Part shown: positions 1-9,109 of the stretch, in pieces
Position numbering within the stretch: the stretch's first letter is position 1
How the letters are laid out: each line of letters opens with the position of its first letter
Source: SMWC01 sp045561055
Lineage (GTDB): Bacteria > Pseudomonadota > Gammaproteobacteria > Steroidobacterales > Rariloculaceae
Direction of reading: 5' to 3'
DNA length: 64,000 bases
NCBI GenBank assembly: GCA_045561055.1
Contig: JBJKYL010000019.1
Span: 62,001-126,000 of the forward strand
Program-made: the position numbers and the translations under genes
Notes under the pieces: generated by a model
What the model saw: only the letters and a program-made list of their open reading frames with translations
Told to the model about the DNA's origin: nothing
Databases searched by the model: none

Positions 1-184
1 TGGATATAGGGCGTTACCGCTTTCCGCTGTCAGAGGTATCGGGCTGATGGCCTTCGATCTCGTGCCCGGGGCTAAAGCACAATTGGCAAGGCAGACGATG
101 GGTTTATCGGGTCGACTGTCACGACTAGCGCGTGGGTTGCCACTGATTTCCCCTAGTCGCCGGCGGCCGGATGGAGGCAGATGA
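1..184 (+). CDS. ubiH: UbiH-like flavin hydroxylase, C-terminal fragment (5' end outside window)
   Basis: An open frame enters the window at base 2 and runs to a TGA at 182-184. The roughly 60 residues read like the C-terminal tail of the UbiH/UbiI family: a hydrophobic stretch with GLMAFDLVPGAK, then LARQTMGLSGRLSRLARGLP, ending in a basic tail. Family members hydroxylate the ubiquinone ring using FAD. The stop overlaps the next gene's ATG by four bases (ATGA), so the two are translationally coupled. With a second family member directly downstream, ubiH followed by ubiI/ubiF is the likely order. The exact family member cannot be settled because the FAD-binding N-terminus is missing. Confidence 0.7.
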   Translation, partial: GYRALPLSAVRGIGLMAFDLVPGAKAQLARQTMGLSGRLSRLARGLPLISPSRRRPDGGR

Positions 185-1422
185 AGGTATCTAAGAATAG
201 AACGGTAATAATTGTAGGTGCGGGACCGGTAGGTTTGACAGTTGCCGCGTTGTTACTCGCGGATAAACACTCCGAAAAATTGCGAATCCGAATCCTAGAG
301 CCGCGACCCCTACCGGTGTGGGATCCAGAGGAAATGGATTTGCGTGTATACGCTCTATCGAGAGCTTCTCAGCGCATTCTCGATTATCTTGGTGTTTGGC
401 CAGAAATTTTAGCTGCGCGTGTAAGCCCCTACCGACGCATGCATATCTGGGAAAAAGACTATCGTGATCGGTTAGGTTCGCTGTCGTTTGACAGTGCTGA
501 AATAGGTGAGCCTGACTTAGGAAGCATCGTCGAAGATCGATTGATACGGGAACGCTTATTTGGATTGTTTGCAACGTCGTCAGATGTTGATTTTAACTTT
601 GGCGCTGAACTCACTGCAGTTCGTGTCGGGGCTAGCACCGTCGAAATCGATACCCAAGACGGTGAGACTTTTGAGTCGTCGCTTTTAATTGCGGCCGATG
701 GTGGTAATTCAATGATCAGGCAACTGTTAGATTTCCCGGTACGGACAGTTTCCTATGGACAAGATGCTGTTGTTACGAATGTTGAAACATCAAAACCGCA
801 TCTTGAGACAGCTTGGCAACGCTTTTTGCCCGATGGTCCACTCGCTTTTTTGCCCTTAATCGATGGTCGGAGTTCGATTGTCTGGTCGATGAGCTCCGAT
901 GCAGCGCAACGGCTTTCTATGGCCGCGGATTGCAATTTCTTGGAGCAGCTACAGACGGCAAGTGGCGGCGTGCTCGGCGAAATTTCTTCTAGCACATTGC
1001 GAGCGAGTTTTCCTTTACGGGCTTCCCATGCTGGTTGTTATTGCTGTTCCCGAGTAGCCTTGGTTGGTGATGCGGCCCATACAGTGCATCCACTGGCCGG
1101 CCAGGGAATGAATCTTGGGTTGCTCGATGCAGCTGTATTGGCCGACACGCTGTTAGAGGCTGTGCGGGACGGACAGGATCCTGGTGACCTTCGTATCTTG
1201 CGGCGCTACGAGCGACAGCGCAAGGGGAGTAACGTGAAGATGCTATTGGGGATGGATGCGTTGCATCGGTTGTTCGGTCTTCAAGGCTCATTTTTTGGGC
1301 CGCTCCGTGCTGTCGGACTTTCCGCGGTCGATATGGTACCGCTCGCGAAAAACAGACTGATGCGCAAGGCGCTAGGGCTTGTTGGTGAGTTACCGAGCGT
1401 AGCGCGATCACAAGTCACCTAA
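181..1422 (+). CDS. ubiI: UbiI/UbiF/VisC-family FAD-dependent ubiquinone hydroxylase
   Basis: 413 residues, the usual length for the UbiH/VisC/COQ6 flavoprotein monooxygenases that hydroxylate the benzoquinol ring during ubiquinone synthesis. Visible motifs are the dinucleotide-binding VGAGPVG at residues 12-18 and the second FAD motif GDAAHTVHPLAGQGMN at about 296-311. The ring position hydroxylated cannot be decided from motifs; the symbol follows the common ubiH-ubiI pairing. The ATG overlaps the stop of the upstream ubiH-like gene by four bases. No sign of damage. Confidence 0.85.
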   Translation: MKVSKNRTVIIVGAGPVGLTVAALLLADKHSEKLRIRILEPRPLPVWDPEEMDLRVYALSRASQRILDYLGVWPEILAARVSPYRRMHIWEKDYRDRLGSLSFDSAEIGEPDLGSIVEDRLIRERLFGLFATSSDVDFNFGAELTAVRVGASTVEIDTQDGETFESSLLIAADGGNSMIRQLLDFPVRTVSYGQDAVVTNVETSKPHLETAWQRFLPDGPLAFLPLIDGRSSIVWSMSSDAAQRLSMAADCNFLEQLQTASGGVLGEISSSTLRASFPLRASHAGCYCCSRVALVGDAAHTVHPLAGQGMNLGLLDAAVLADTLLEAVRDGQDPGDLRILRRYERQRKGSNVKMLLGMDALHRLFGLQGSFFGPLRAVGLSAVDMVPLAKNRLMRKALGLVGELPSVARSQVT

Positions 1423-1489
1423 GTCTATTTTCTTTGTTCTGTAGAGACGCTCGGGTAGTTGAGCTATCATCATGGCTCAATCAAAAAGT

Positions 1490-1664
1490 CTGCCGGAGAG
1501 ACTTCGCTTCGGCGAAGCGCCGAAGGCGCAACCACCGCTCGGAAACGCTCAGGCAAATGGACGGCAGCACTTGATTGGCTCTGGAGAGTGGCCCTGAACT
1601 AGGGCCCACCGAAGGTGAGCGGCGCTCGATTCGCGTCTAATCTCTCAGGTTTCAGGACAGAGGA
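1490..1664 (+). promoter_or_regulatory. tandem glycine riboswitch upstream of gcvT
   Basis: Two consecutive copies of the glycine aptamer core can be read. Copy 1 (about 1490-1563) has CCGGAGAG, then GCCGAAGG, GCTCAGGCAAA and GGAC. Copy 2 (about 1578-1664) has CTCTGGAGAG, CCACCGAAGGTGAGC, CTCTCAGG and GGACAGAGGAG, with CTCT pairing AGAG to close P1. The pair sits just before a full glycine cleavage operon, the classic location for this riboswitch class. It is followed at once by a terminator-like hairpin, so control is probably by transcription attenuation with glycine turning the operon on. Confidence 0.93.
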
Positions 1665-1665
1665 G

Positions 1666-1693
1666 CGGCGAGCTATAGGCTTGCCGTTTTTTT
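1666..1693 (+). terminator. intrinsic terminator / riboswitch expression platform
   Basis: CGGCGAGC (1666-1673) pairs along its whole length with GCTTGCCG (1679-1686), allowing one G-T pair, around a 5-base loop, and is followed by seven T (1687-1693). It starts two bases after the P1 strand of the second glycine aptamer, so it is well placed to be the off state of the riboswitch. Which aptamer segment acts as antiterminator is not clear by eye. Confidence 0.8.
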
Positions 1694-1706
1694 GTGTTGA
1701 ATTGAG

Positions 1707-2804
1707 ATGATCGGAATTAAGCAAACACCGTTGTATGCTAGCCATGTCCGGGCCGGGGCGCGCATGGTCGAGTTCGCCGGTTGGAGCATGCCGCTAAACT
1801 ACGGATCACAACTGGATGAGCATCATGCAGTGCGCGGGCGCGCTGGAGCATTCGACGTATCCCACATGACGATCGTTGACGTATCGGGTGCCGATGCTGA
1901 GCGCTATCTTCGCTACGTATTCGCAAACGACGTGGGTAGGTTGCAGGTTGGTAAAGATGGACATTGCCAAGCATTGTACAGCTGCATGTTGCGTGAGGAC
2001 GGTGGGGTTCTCGACGATCTAATTGTTTACCGATTGGCGAAGAGCGAGTACCGGGTCGTAGTTAACGCAGCGACACGAGAGAAAGATCTAGAATGGCTGG
2101 TCGGGCTAAGTGGTGGTTATTCGCTCGAAATTCTTGAGCGGCCTGATCTTGCGATGATAGCTGTGCAAGGTCCACACGCTCGCGAACTCGTAGCCGTTGC
2201 GTATGAAAACGAGGGAGCATTGCTGGCGTTGCAGGCATTTTGGGCATTCCGGGATGACGATGCCCTTATTGCCCGAACCGGCTACACAGGCGAGGATGGG
2301 TTCGAGATCATTCTTCCAGCTGATCGGGCCGAAGAACTATGGGCTGCACTACAGTCGCTAGATATTACTGCTTGTGGTCTCGGTGCGCGCGACACGCTGC
2401 GTCTAGAGGCTGGGCTAAATCTGTACGGACTCGATATGGATGAAACGGTGAGCCCGCTCGAATGTGGATTGCGTTGGACCGTGAGCATGAAATCTGAACG
2501 GGACTTTATCGGTCGCGATGCACTGGAAGGGCAGCTTGCTAACGGCGTGTCGCTCCAACAATCTGGCTTGATTCTCAAAGGTAAGGGCGTACTTAGAGCA
2601 GGTTACGTTGTGCGCACAGCCGAAGGTGAGGGAGTGGTCTCGAGTGGTACGTTCTCGCCGACTCTGGCGCGCTCGATCGCGCTCGCTAGAATTCCGGTTG
2701 GTTCTAGTGGCGAATGCGAGGTCCTCATACGGGATCGTGCCAATGAGGTGCGGATCGTAACCCCCCCATTTGTCAGGAATGGCCAGATCAAAATAGAACG
2801 CTAA
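1707..2804 (+). CDS. gcvT: glycine cleavage system T protein (aminomethyltransferase)
   Basis: 365 residues, full length for GcvT. It takes the aminomethyl group from lipoylated GcvH, releases ammonia and makes 5,10-methylenetetrahydrofolate. Family landmarks include the N-terminal TPLYASHVRAGARMVEFAGW, DVSHM, RTGYTGEDGFEI and the folate-domain segment ARDTLRLEAGLNLYG, with a C-terminal beta-barrel domain. It is the first gene after the tandem glycine riboswitch and leads gcvT-gcvH-gcvPA-gcvPB. The Shine-Dalgarno is weak (TTGAG just before ATG). Confidence 0.96.
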   Translation: MIGIKQTPLYASHVRAGARMVEFAGWSMPLNYGSQLDEHHAVRGRAGAFDVSHMTIVDVSGADAERYLRYVFANDVGRLQVGKDGHCQALYSCMLREDGGVLDDLIVYRLAKSEYRVVVNAATREKDLEWLVGLSGGYSLEILERPDLAMIAVQGPHARELVAVAYENEGALLALQAFWAFRDDDALIARTGYTGEDGFEIILPADRAEELWAALQSLDITACGLGARDTLRLEAGLNLYGLDMDETVSPLECGLRWTVSMKSERDFIGRDALEGQLANGVSLQQSGLILKGKGVLRAGYVVRTAEGEGVVSSGTFSPTLARSIALARIPVGSSGECEVLIRDRANEVRIVTPPFVRNGQIKIER

Positions 2805-2829
2805 TGCTTTGTGCTAAGGAGATTTATGT

Positions 2830-3225
2830 ATGAGTGAGATTCCAGCTGAGCTAAGGTACACGAAGGAGCACGAGTGGGTCCGTGAGCATGATGACGGAAC
2901 ATTAGTACTTGGAGTAACTGACCATGCTCAGGTATCGCTCGGTGACTTAGTGTTTGTCGAGCTTCCGGAGAATGACACAGCTATCGAAGCCGGTAATGCT
3001 TGTGCCGTTGTGGAGTCTGTGAAGGCGGCTTCCGATGTTTATCTTCCGCTCTCGGGTACGATTGTTGAGAAGAACGATGCGCTAGAGGACGCGCCCGAAC
3101 TTGTAAATTCAGATCCGTATGGTGACGGTTGGTTATTGCGGTTCAAGCCTGATACGCCCGCGCAACTTGAGGAGCTTCTCGGGTGCGACGATTACGAACG
3201 TTTCATAGCTGAACTCAACGACTAA
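2830..3225 (+). CDS. gcvH: glycine cleavage system H protein (lipoyl carrier)
   Basis: 131 residues, normal for GcvH, the lipoylated shuttle between the P, T and L proteins. The lipoyl-lysine motif VVESVKAASDVY is present with Lys65 as the acceptor, after the typical opening RYTKEHEWV. A good Shine-Dalgarno (AAGGAG, 2816-2821) lies eight bases before the ATG at 2830; an ATG at 2826 is out of frame. It sits 25 bases after gcvT and 15 before gcvPA. Confidence 0.96.
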   Translation: MSEIPAELRYTKEHEWVREHDDGTLVLGVTDHAQVSLGDLVFVELPENDTAIEAGNACAVVESVKAASDVYLPLSGTIVEKNDALEDAPELVNSDPYGDGWLLRFKPDTPAQLEELLGCDDYERFIAELND

Positions 3226-3240
3226 TATTAGGGGTCGATA

Positions 3241-4617
3241 GTGCCTTTTATTCCGCATACGACAAACGACATAGCGACTATGCTACAGGCAATCGGCGTT
3301 GATTCGATCGAGCAGCTATTCGATGAGATTCCGGGGAAACTGCGGTGTGAGCGTCTCGTGGGTATTCCTGACGCGATTTCAGAGCACGAGGTTGGGCGCC
3401 TGATGAGCAGCCAGGCCGAAAAGGATAGGGTTGCGTTGAACTTTCTAGGTGCTGGGGCCTACGAACATCATATTCCCGCGGCCGTTTGGGAGCTAACGAC
3501 ACGCGGCGAGTTTTATAGTGCTTACACGCCGTATCAGGCTGAGGCTAGTCAGGGAACGCTGCAGCTCATCTACGAATATCAAACAATGATGGCGAGCTTG
3601 ACGGGCATGGAGGTTTCTAATGCGTCACTTTATGATGGTGCCTCGGCCCTAGCGGAAGCCGTGCTTATGGCGGTTCGTGTGAACCGTAAATCGAAGTCAG
3701 GGCGCGTTCTTATTCCGTGTAGCGTGCATCCGCACTATGCTGCCGTCGTGAAAGCAATTACGGTAAGTCAGGGCATAGAGTTAATAGAGATTCCTTTCGA
3801 ACCAACCAGCGGACGAACGGATCTGGATGCGTTGCGTGCTTATGCGGAGACGGATATTACTGCGGTCATCATCCCGCAGCCAAACGTCTTTGGTGTGCTG
3901 GAACCTGTTGACGAGCTCGCCGATTGGGCGAACGAAACAGACGCACTTGGAATCGCAGTCGTGAATCCAACTTCGTTGGGTCTATTGAAGTCACCGGGAA
4001 ATTGGGGGAGAGAAGGAGTAGCTATTGTCTGTGGTGAGGGTCAGTCTTTGGGTGTGCCGTTGAGTTCTGGTGGGCCGTATTTCGGTTTTATGACCTGTCG
4101 GCAGGAGCACGTAAGGCAGTTACCAGGTCGGCTGGTTGGGAAAACGGTCGATATAGAGGGAACTCCTGGCTTTACACTGACGTTGCAGGCACGGGAGCAA
4201 CATATTCGCAGATCGCGCGCGACGTCGAATATCTGTACTAATCAGGGATTGATGGTGACCGCGGCGACAATTTATATGAGTCTCATCGGGCCAAAAGGAT
4301 TGCGCCGGGTCGCTACGGTATGCGCTGCGAATACCAAGAACCTGGCCGCCGCCGCCTCGACAATCGATGGCGTAGAGTTGAAGTTCTCGGCTTCACAGTT
4401 TCATGAGGTTGTGCTGCAGCTTCCCGTATCCGCTGCTACGGTTATCGAAGGATTAAAGCGGCATGGAATATCCGCTGGAGTCTTGGTGTCAAGGTGGTTT
4501 CCGGATCTCTCTAATTGTCTCCTGGTATGCGTTACTGAAACTAAGAGCGACGATGATATTGAAGTGTTTGTGCATGCGCTCAGAGAAGAGATAGCCGTTG
4601 CGGAGAAAGAACAATGA
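3241..4617 (+). CDS. gcvPA: glycine dehydrogenase (decarboxylating) subunit 1
   Basis: 458 residues starting with GTG. It matches the N-terminal half of the P protein in organisms that encode P as two subunits; with GcvPB it forms the PLP enzyme that decarboxylates glycine and loads the aminomethyl group onto GcvH. Landmarks are MPFIPHTTNDI, FLGAGAYEHHIPAAV, YTPYQAEASQGTLQ and TSNICTNQGLM. The PLP lysine is in the partner subunit. The stop overlaps the ATG of gcvPB by four bases (ATGA). Gammaproteobacteria such as E. coli carry a fused gcvP, so the split form is notable. Confidence 0.95.
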   Translation: MPFIPHTTNDIATMLQAIGVDSIEQLFDEIPGKLRCERLVGIPDAISEHEVGRLMSSQAEKDRVALNFLGAGAYEHHIPAAVWELTTRGEFYSAYTPYQAEASQGTLQLIYEYQTMMASLTGMEVSNASLYDGASALAEAVLMAVRVNRKSKSGRVLIPCSVHPHYAAVVKAITVSQGIELIEIPFEPTSGRTDLDALRAYAETDITAVIIPQPNVFGVLEPVDELADWANETDALGIAVVNPTSLGLLKSPGNWGREGVAIVCGEGQSLGVPLSSGGPYFGFMTCRQEHVRQLPGRLVGKTVDIEGTPGFTLTLQAREQHIRRSRATSNICTNQGLMVTAATIYMSLIGPKGLRRVATVCAANTKNLAAAASTIDGVELKFSASQFHEVVLQLPVSAATVIEGLKRHGISAGVLVSRWFPDLSNCLLVCVTETKSDDDIEVFVHALREEIAVAEKEQ

Positions 4618-6101
4618 CTGAACCGCTGATCTTCGAGGCTAGCCGACCCGGACGCTCTGCTAGTGCGCAGTTTCCCCGTCGGGATGGTATTCATGCTATA
4701 CCCGACAAGTATCTTCGAGGTGACCCACCGCTGTTGCCCGAGGTTTCGGAGCTAGATGTCGTTAGGCATTTTACGCGTTTATCCCAATTGAATTTCTCCA
4801 TAGACACGGAGTTCTATCCGCTGGGATCGTGCACGATGAAATATAATCCGCGCGGCTGCAATTCTCTGGCGATGTTGCCCGGTTTTACTCAGCGACATCC
4901 GCTCGCCCCCCCGAGTTTTTCGCAGGGAGTGATGGCGTGTCTATTTGAATTGCAGGAAATGCTAAAAGCTTTAACGGGTATGGCTGCCTTTTCGTTGACG
5001 CCGATGGCGGGTGCTCAGGGAGAACTAGCCGGGGTAGCGATGATTCGCGCCTACCACGTTGATAAAGGCGATCTCAGTCGGACCGAGATTATTGTGCCGG
5101 ATGCTGCTCATGGCACGAATCCCGCGACCGCAACAATGTGTGGTTGCACCGTTAAAGAGTTGCCTACAGGTACGGACGGTGATGTTGATCTCGACAGGTT
5201 ACGCGAACTCGTCGGTCCACAGACGGCTGGAATCATGTTGACAAATCCATCTACGTTGGGCGTGTTTGAGCGAAAAATCAGTGAAATTCAAGAACTGATT
5301 CATTCGGCTGGTGGTCTTCTCTACTATGATGGCGCTAACCTGAATGCGATCCTGGGCAAGGTGCTTCCGGCCGAGATGGGGTTTGACGTCATGCATATTA
5401 ACTTGCACAAAACGTTCTCGACACCTCACGGCGGTGGCGGCCCGGGTTCCGGTGTCGTTGGAGTCGGCGAGAAGCTCGCGCCGTTTCTGCCTGTCCCGGT
5501 AATCGGCTCGACGGCTGACAGTTATCATTGGCTCAACGAATCAGACTTACCGAAGACCATCGGCCGACTTTCAGCCTTTATGGGTAATGTAGGCGTTCTG
5601 CTGCGAGCTTACGTTTATATGCGATTGCTTGGACCGGAAGGTATGGAGAGAGTTGCAGACTTCGCTGTACTTAACGCGAACTACGTCATGAAACAATTGC
5701 AGAAGGCTGGCTTTGATCTTGCTTTTCCCGAGCGACGAGCTAGTCATGAATTCATCGTTACCTTGAAACGGCAGGCCCAGTCCGACAACGTAAAGGCGAT
5801 GGACGTGGCGAAGGCACTACTCGATCGTGGGATACATGCCCCAACTACTTACTTTCCGCTACTTGTACCGGAGTGTCTCTTAATCGAGCCCACCGAAACC
5901 GAGAGCAAGCAAACTCTAGACAGATTTGTAACGGTGATGACCGAGATCCTTGCGGGTATTCGAGAGGACGCTAGGGAAATTAAAGAAGCACCTGTCACGA
6001 CCCCCGTAAGAAGGCTCGATGAAGTGCGTGCTGCGCGCCACTTGGATGTCCGTTATCAGCAGACTGGCTCGGGTGCTATTGCGCAAACGGAGGATGATTA
6101 G
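4614..6101 (+). CDS. gcvPB: glycine dehydrogenase (decarboxylating) subunit 2
   Basis: 495 residues, the C-terminal half of the split P protein. The PLP-binding region HINLHKTFSTPHGGGGPG is intact with Lys266 as the expected Schiff-base lysine, and other family segments are seen (PLGSCTMKYNPR, DAAHGTNPA). It ends the gcvT-H-PA-PB operon; the next gene starts 90 bases downstream. The start is translationally coupled to gcvPA. Lipoamide dehydrogenase (L protein) is not encoded here and must come from elsewhere. Confidence 0.95.
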   Translation: MTEPLIFEASRPGRSASAQFPRRDGIHAIPDKYLRGDPPLLPEVSELDVVRHFTRLSQLNFSIDTEFYPLGSCTMKYNPRGCNSLAMLPGFTQRHPLAPPSFSQGVMACLFELQEMLKALTGMAAFSLTPMAGAQGELAGVAMIRAYHVDKGDLSRTEIIVPDAAHGTNPATATMCGCTVKELPTGTDGDVDLDRLRELVGPQTAGIMLTNPSTLGVFERKISEIQELIHSAGGLLYYDGANLNAILGKVLPAEMGFDVMHINLHKTFSTPHGGGGPGSGVVGVGEKLAPFLPVPVIGSTADSYHWLNESDLPKTIGRLSAFMGNVGVLLRAYVYMRLLGPEGMERVADFAVLNANYVMKQLQKAGFDLAFPERRASHEFIVTLKRQAQSDNVKAMDVAKALLDRGIHAPTTYFPLLVPECLLIEPTETESKQTLDRFVTVMTEILAGIREDAREIKEAPVTTPVRRLDEVRAARHLDVRYQQTGSGAIAQTEDD

Positions 6102-6191
6102 GAGGACCAACTGTCGCGAAAGTCTAAGCTAGGGATTAATTAAGCGCGACGCTAGTCACAAACTCAGTTTCAACCTTACAATCTAGATATT

Positions 6192-8987
6192 ATGAAACTA
6201 ACCTATACATTTGCCATCAGTCTGGTCGCAGCGGTCTTTTTGCCATTGGCCGAGGCGCAAGAAAGATCCTGGAATGAGACGCTGACACAGATCTCATCCG
6301 GAGTCGTATCAATTCAGGTCGATAGCACGCGGGCGTTTGACACACAACGTAATCAGTCGAGTCAGGCGACTGGCTTCGTCGTCGATACCGAACGTGGGCT
6401 AATACTTACGAACCGCCATGTGGTAACACCGGGTCCGGTCGTCGCACAGGCGATTTTTCCGAATCAGGAAGAAGTTAAACTTGTTCCGGTCTATCGAGAT
6501 CCGGTTCATGATTTTGGCTTTTTCAGCTATAACCCTGAGCATCTCAAATTTATAGACCCTGCTGAGTTGCCCCTGGTGCCGGAAGCTGCGCAAATAGGAA
6601 AGGATATTCGCGTAGTTGGCAATGATGCAGGCGAGCAACTCTCGATATTGGCCGGCACCATCGCGCGACTAGACCGGCAGGCGCCGAACTATGGCCGTGG
6701 TAACTACAACGATTTTAATACTTTCTATTTGCAAGCCGCCTCCAGTACGTCGGGTGGATCGTCCGGGTCGCCGGTGCTCGATATCGAAGGGCAGGTAGTT
6801 GCCTTGAATGCTGGCGCGAGTAGCCAGGCTGCGTCGAGTTTTTTTCTGCCATTAGATCGAATTAATCGGGCGCTGGGATTGATTCAACATGGTATGCCAG
6901 TAGCCAGAGGAACACTCCAGAGCGAATTTGTACACAAACCGTTCGCGGAGCTAAGGCGACTGGGTCTTACTGAGCAGACCGAAGTGCAAGTTCGCGAGGC
7001 TTATCCGGAAGAGACTGGACTGCTAGTTGTTGACCGCGTGATTCCAGGCGCCGAAGCTGGCGGATTCCTTCAGCCAGGCGATATTCTCGTGCGTATAAAC
7101 GGTGAAATGGTGATGGGATTTGTGCCTGTCGAAGCAACGTTGGACGATAATGTCGGCCGGGAAGTCTCATTGCAAATTGAACGTCGCGGAGAGGTGATTG
7201 AGCGTTCAATCACTGTTGATGATCTGCATCAGATTACACCGTTTGAGTTCATCCAGTACGGTGACGGTGTTTTCAACAACCTCTCCTATCAGCAGGCGCG
7301 CCACTATAATCGACCTGTCTCTGGTGTTTATGTCGCGAACCCTGGTTACATATTCGGCTCGGCCGCGATTCCTCGGGCAAGTCTTATTCTCAGCGTCGAT
7401 GGCGATGAAATGCGTAACCTCGACGATCTGCAGCGGGTACTTGAGAGAATCCCTGATGGTAGTCGTGTAACAGTTAGGTTTGCGCACTTCGACGACCCGC
7501 AAGCGGAAAGACAGCGCGTGATCATCAATGATCGGGACTGGTTTCCGGCAGAGCGCTGCCAGCGAAATGATCAAACTGGACTCTGGCCTTGTAAGCAGCT
7601 GGCGTCTGTGCCGGTCGTAACGACACCGGAGCCTCAGAACACCACATTTCCACCGGTACCCGGGGAGCGGTATCTGCAGCGCATAGCTCAGTCACTGGTG
7701 CTCGTGAACTTCGATATGCCGTATACGGTGTCGGGTGTTTCGGATAGGCACTACTATGGTACGGGGCTGATAGTGGATGCTGAGCGTGGCTTAGTCGTTG
7801 TGGATCGCAACACTGTTCCGGTAGCCATGGGGGATGTGCGTATTACCTTTGCTGGTTCCTTGGAGATAACGGGACAGGTTGAGTACGTGCACCCGCTGCA
7901 TAATCTCGCCATCGTATCGTATGCGCCTGAACTGATCGGTAATACCCCCACGCGCAGCGCAGTCTTTACAACAGAAAATATACTACCGGGAGACGAATTT
8001 GCCGTAGTTGGTCTTAAACCAGATCATTCGTTGTACTCGCAATCGAGTGCAGTTGCTGCTGTTGAGGCTGCGAACTTCCCATTATCTCGGACGCTGCGTT
8101 TCCGTGAGTCGAATATGGAAGGTATTACGCTTGTTAATGGCCCGGATGATTTCGATGGAGTTATCGTTGACCGACAGGGCCGGGTCGCAGCGCAGTGGGC
8201 AACCTTCGCCTCTCAATCCGGACGCGAAGTGAGGCAGATCAACATGGGAGTCCCGGGTGAACTCGTCGCCGATATGGTTGATCGTTTGCGTGACGGTATT
8301 CCTCTGTACTCTCTTGAAGTAGAGTGGAGCTACATGCCGCTCGCATCCGCGAGAAAGTTCGGGTTGCCGGAGAGTTGGGTCGAGATCTACGAATTCCACA
8401 ATCCGGGACGTCGTCAGGTGCTATCCGTCGCCAGTGCCGTAGCAGGTTCGCCCGCGGCAGATTTTTTTCGTGCGGGGGATATTCTTCTGAGTATGGACGG
8501 CGAGCCACTCAATACTTTCCGCGAAGTCGAACTGGCGGCGCAACGTCCCGAAGTAGCGATAACCGTTTTACGCGATGGTCAAGAAGTGAGCGAATCAATC
8601 AATACTGTAACTCTGAGCGGTGAAGGTATTCAACGTGTCATCTTGTGGGCAGGTGCCCTATTGCAGGCGCCATATCGCGCTATCTCCGCGCAGCGAGGTA
8701 TCGACTCTCAAGGCGTGTACGTTTCCTCTTTTGGATTCGGGTCTCCGTCTAGTCGTTCGGGTCTCTTTTCGGGTCGGCGTATCATCGCTGTCGACGGCCA
8801 GCTGACGATCGATCTAGACAGTTTTATAAGCGCCGTAAGTGGGCTTACCGACCGCGAGTCGGTCAGGCTTAACACTGTCACCTGGAATGGTGTCCCTCAG
8901 GTAATCACGTTAAAGCTTGATACACAATACTGGCCGAGTTATGAATTGCGTCGTGAAGGTGACGTCTGGCGCCGGATACAACTGTAG
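6192..8987 (+). CDS. tandem HtrA/Deg-like PDZ serine protease (Nma111-like architecture)
   Basis: 931 residues with a signal peptide (cleavage near residues 22-23, AEAQ), so periplasmic or surface-bound. The first trypsin-like domain has a full triad: His76 in LTNRHVV, Asp107 in VHDFGFF and Ser191 in GGSSGSPV. PDZ-like segments follow at about 260-350 and 385-450. A second protease-like domain (about 510-690) keeps the fold signature but has lost the triad: VDRNTV replaces NRHVV, HNLAIVSY replaces HDFGFFSY, and no GxSGxP is seen. Two more PDZ-like segments end the protein. One live and one dead protease half with PDZ domains resembles yeast Nma111 and plant Deg7. Substrate unknown; quality control of envelope proteins is the family expectation. 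Confidence 0.8.
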   Translation: MKLTYTFAISLVAAVFLPLAEAQERSWNETLTQISSGVVSIQVDSTRAFDTQRNQSSQATGFVVDTERGLILTNRHVVTPGPVVAQAIFPNQEEVKLVPVYRDPVHDFGFFSYNPEHLKFIDPAELPLVPEAAQIGKDIRVVGNDAGEQLSILAGTIARLDRQAPNYGRGNYNDFNTFYLQAASSTSGGSSGSPVLDIEGQVVALNAGASSQAASSFFLPLDRINRALGLIQHGMPVARGTLQSEFVHKPFAELRRLGLTEQTEVQVREAYPEETGLLVVDRVIPGAEAGGFLQPGDILVRINGEMVMGFVPVEATLDDNVGREVSLQIERRGEVIERSITVDDLHQITPFEFIQYGDGVFNNLSYQQARHYNRPVSGVYVANPGYIFGSAAIPRASLILSVDGDEMRNLDDLQRVLERIPDGSRVTVRFAHFDDPQAERQRVIINDRDWFPAERCQRNDQTGLWPCKQLASVPVVTTPEPQNTTFPPVPGERYLQRIAQSLVLVNFDMPYTVSGVSDRHYYGTGLIVDAERGLVVVDRNTVPVAMGDVRITFAGSLEITGQVEYVHPLHNLAIVSYAPELIGNTPTRSAVFTTENILPGDEFAVVGLKPDHSLYSQSSAVAAVEAANFPLSRTLRFRESNMEGITLVNGPDDFDGVIVDRQGRVAAQWATFASQSGREVRQINMGVPGELVADMVDRLRDGIPLYSLEVEWSYMPLASARKFGLPESWVEIYEFHNPGRRQVLSVASAVAGSPAADFFRAGDILLSMDGEPLNTFREVELAAQRPEVAITVLRDGQEVSESINTVTLSGEGIQRVILWAGALLQAPYRAISAQRGIDSQGVYVSSFGFGSPSSRSGLFSGRRIIAVDGQLTIDLDSFISAVSGLTDRESVRLNTVTWNGVPQVITLKLDTQYWPSYELRREGDVWRRIQL

Positions 8988-8989
8988 AG

Positions 8990-9016
8990 AAAAACACAGG
9001 GTGCTTTGCAACGCCC
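8990..9016 (-). terminator. weak bidirectional terminator candidate between convergent genes
   Basis: GGGTG (8999-9003) can pair with CGCCC (9012-9016) through one wobble, giving a 5-bp stem. A run of five A at 8990-8994 supplies the U-tract for the minus-strand gene that ends at 9110. The stem is short and the loop long (8 bases), so this is tentative. Confidence 0.25.
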
Positions 9017-9109
9017 TAGAAAAATCAAAGGACGCTTGTTTACTCGCCGCAGATGGTAATGTAACTATTTCGAGCGTAATCTGGATGTGACTGGCAGATT
9101 CCTTCGCGA

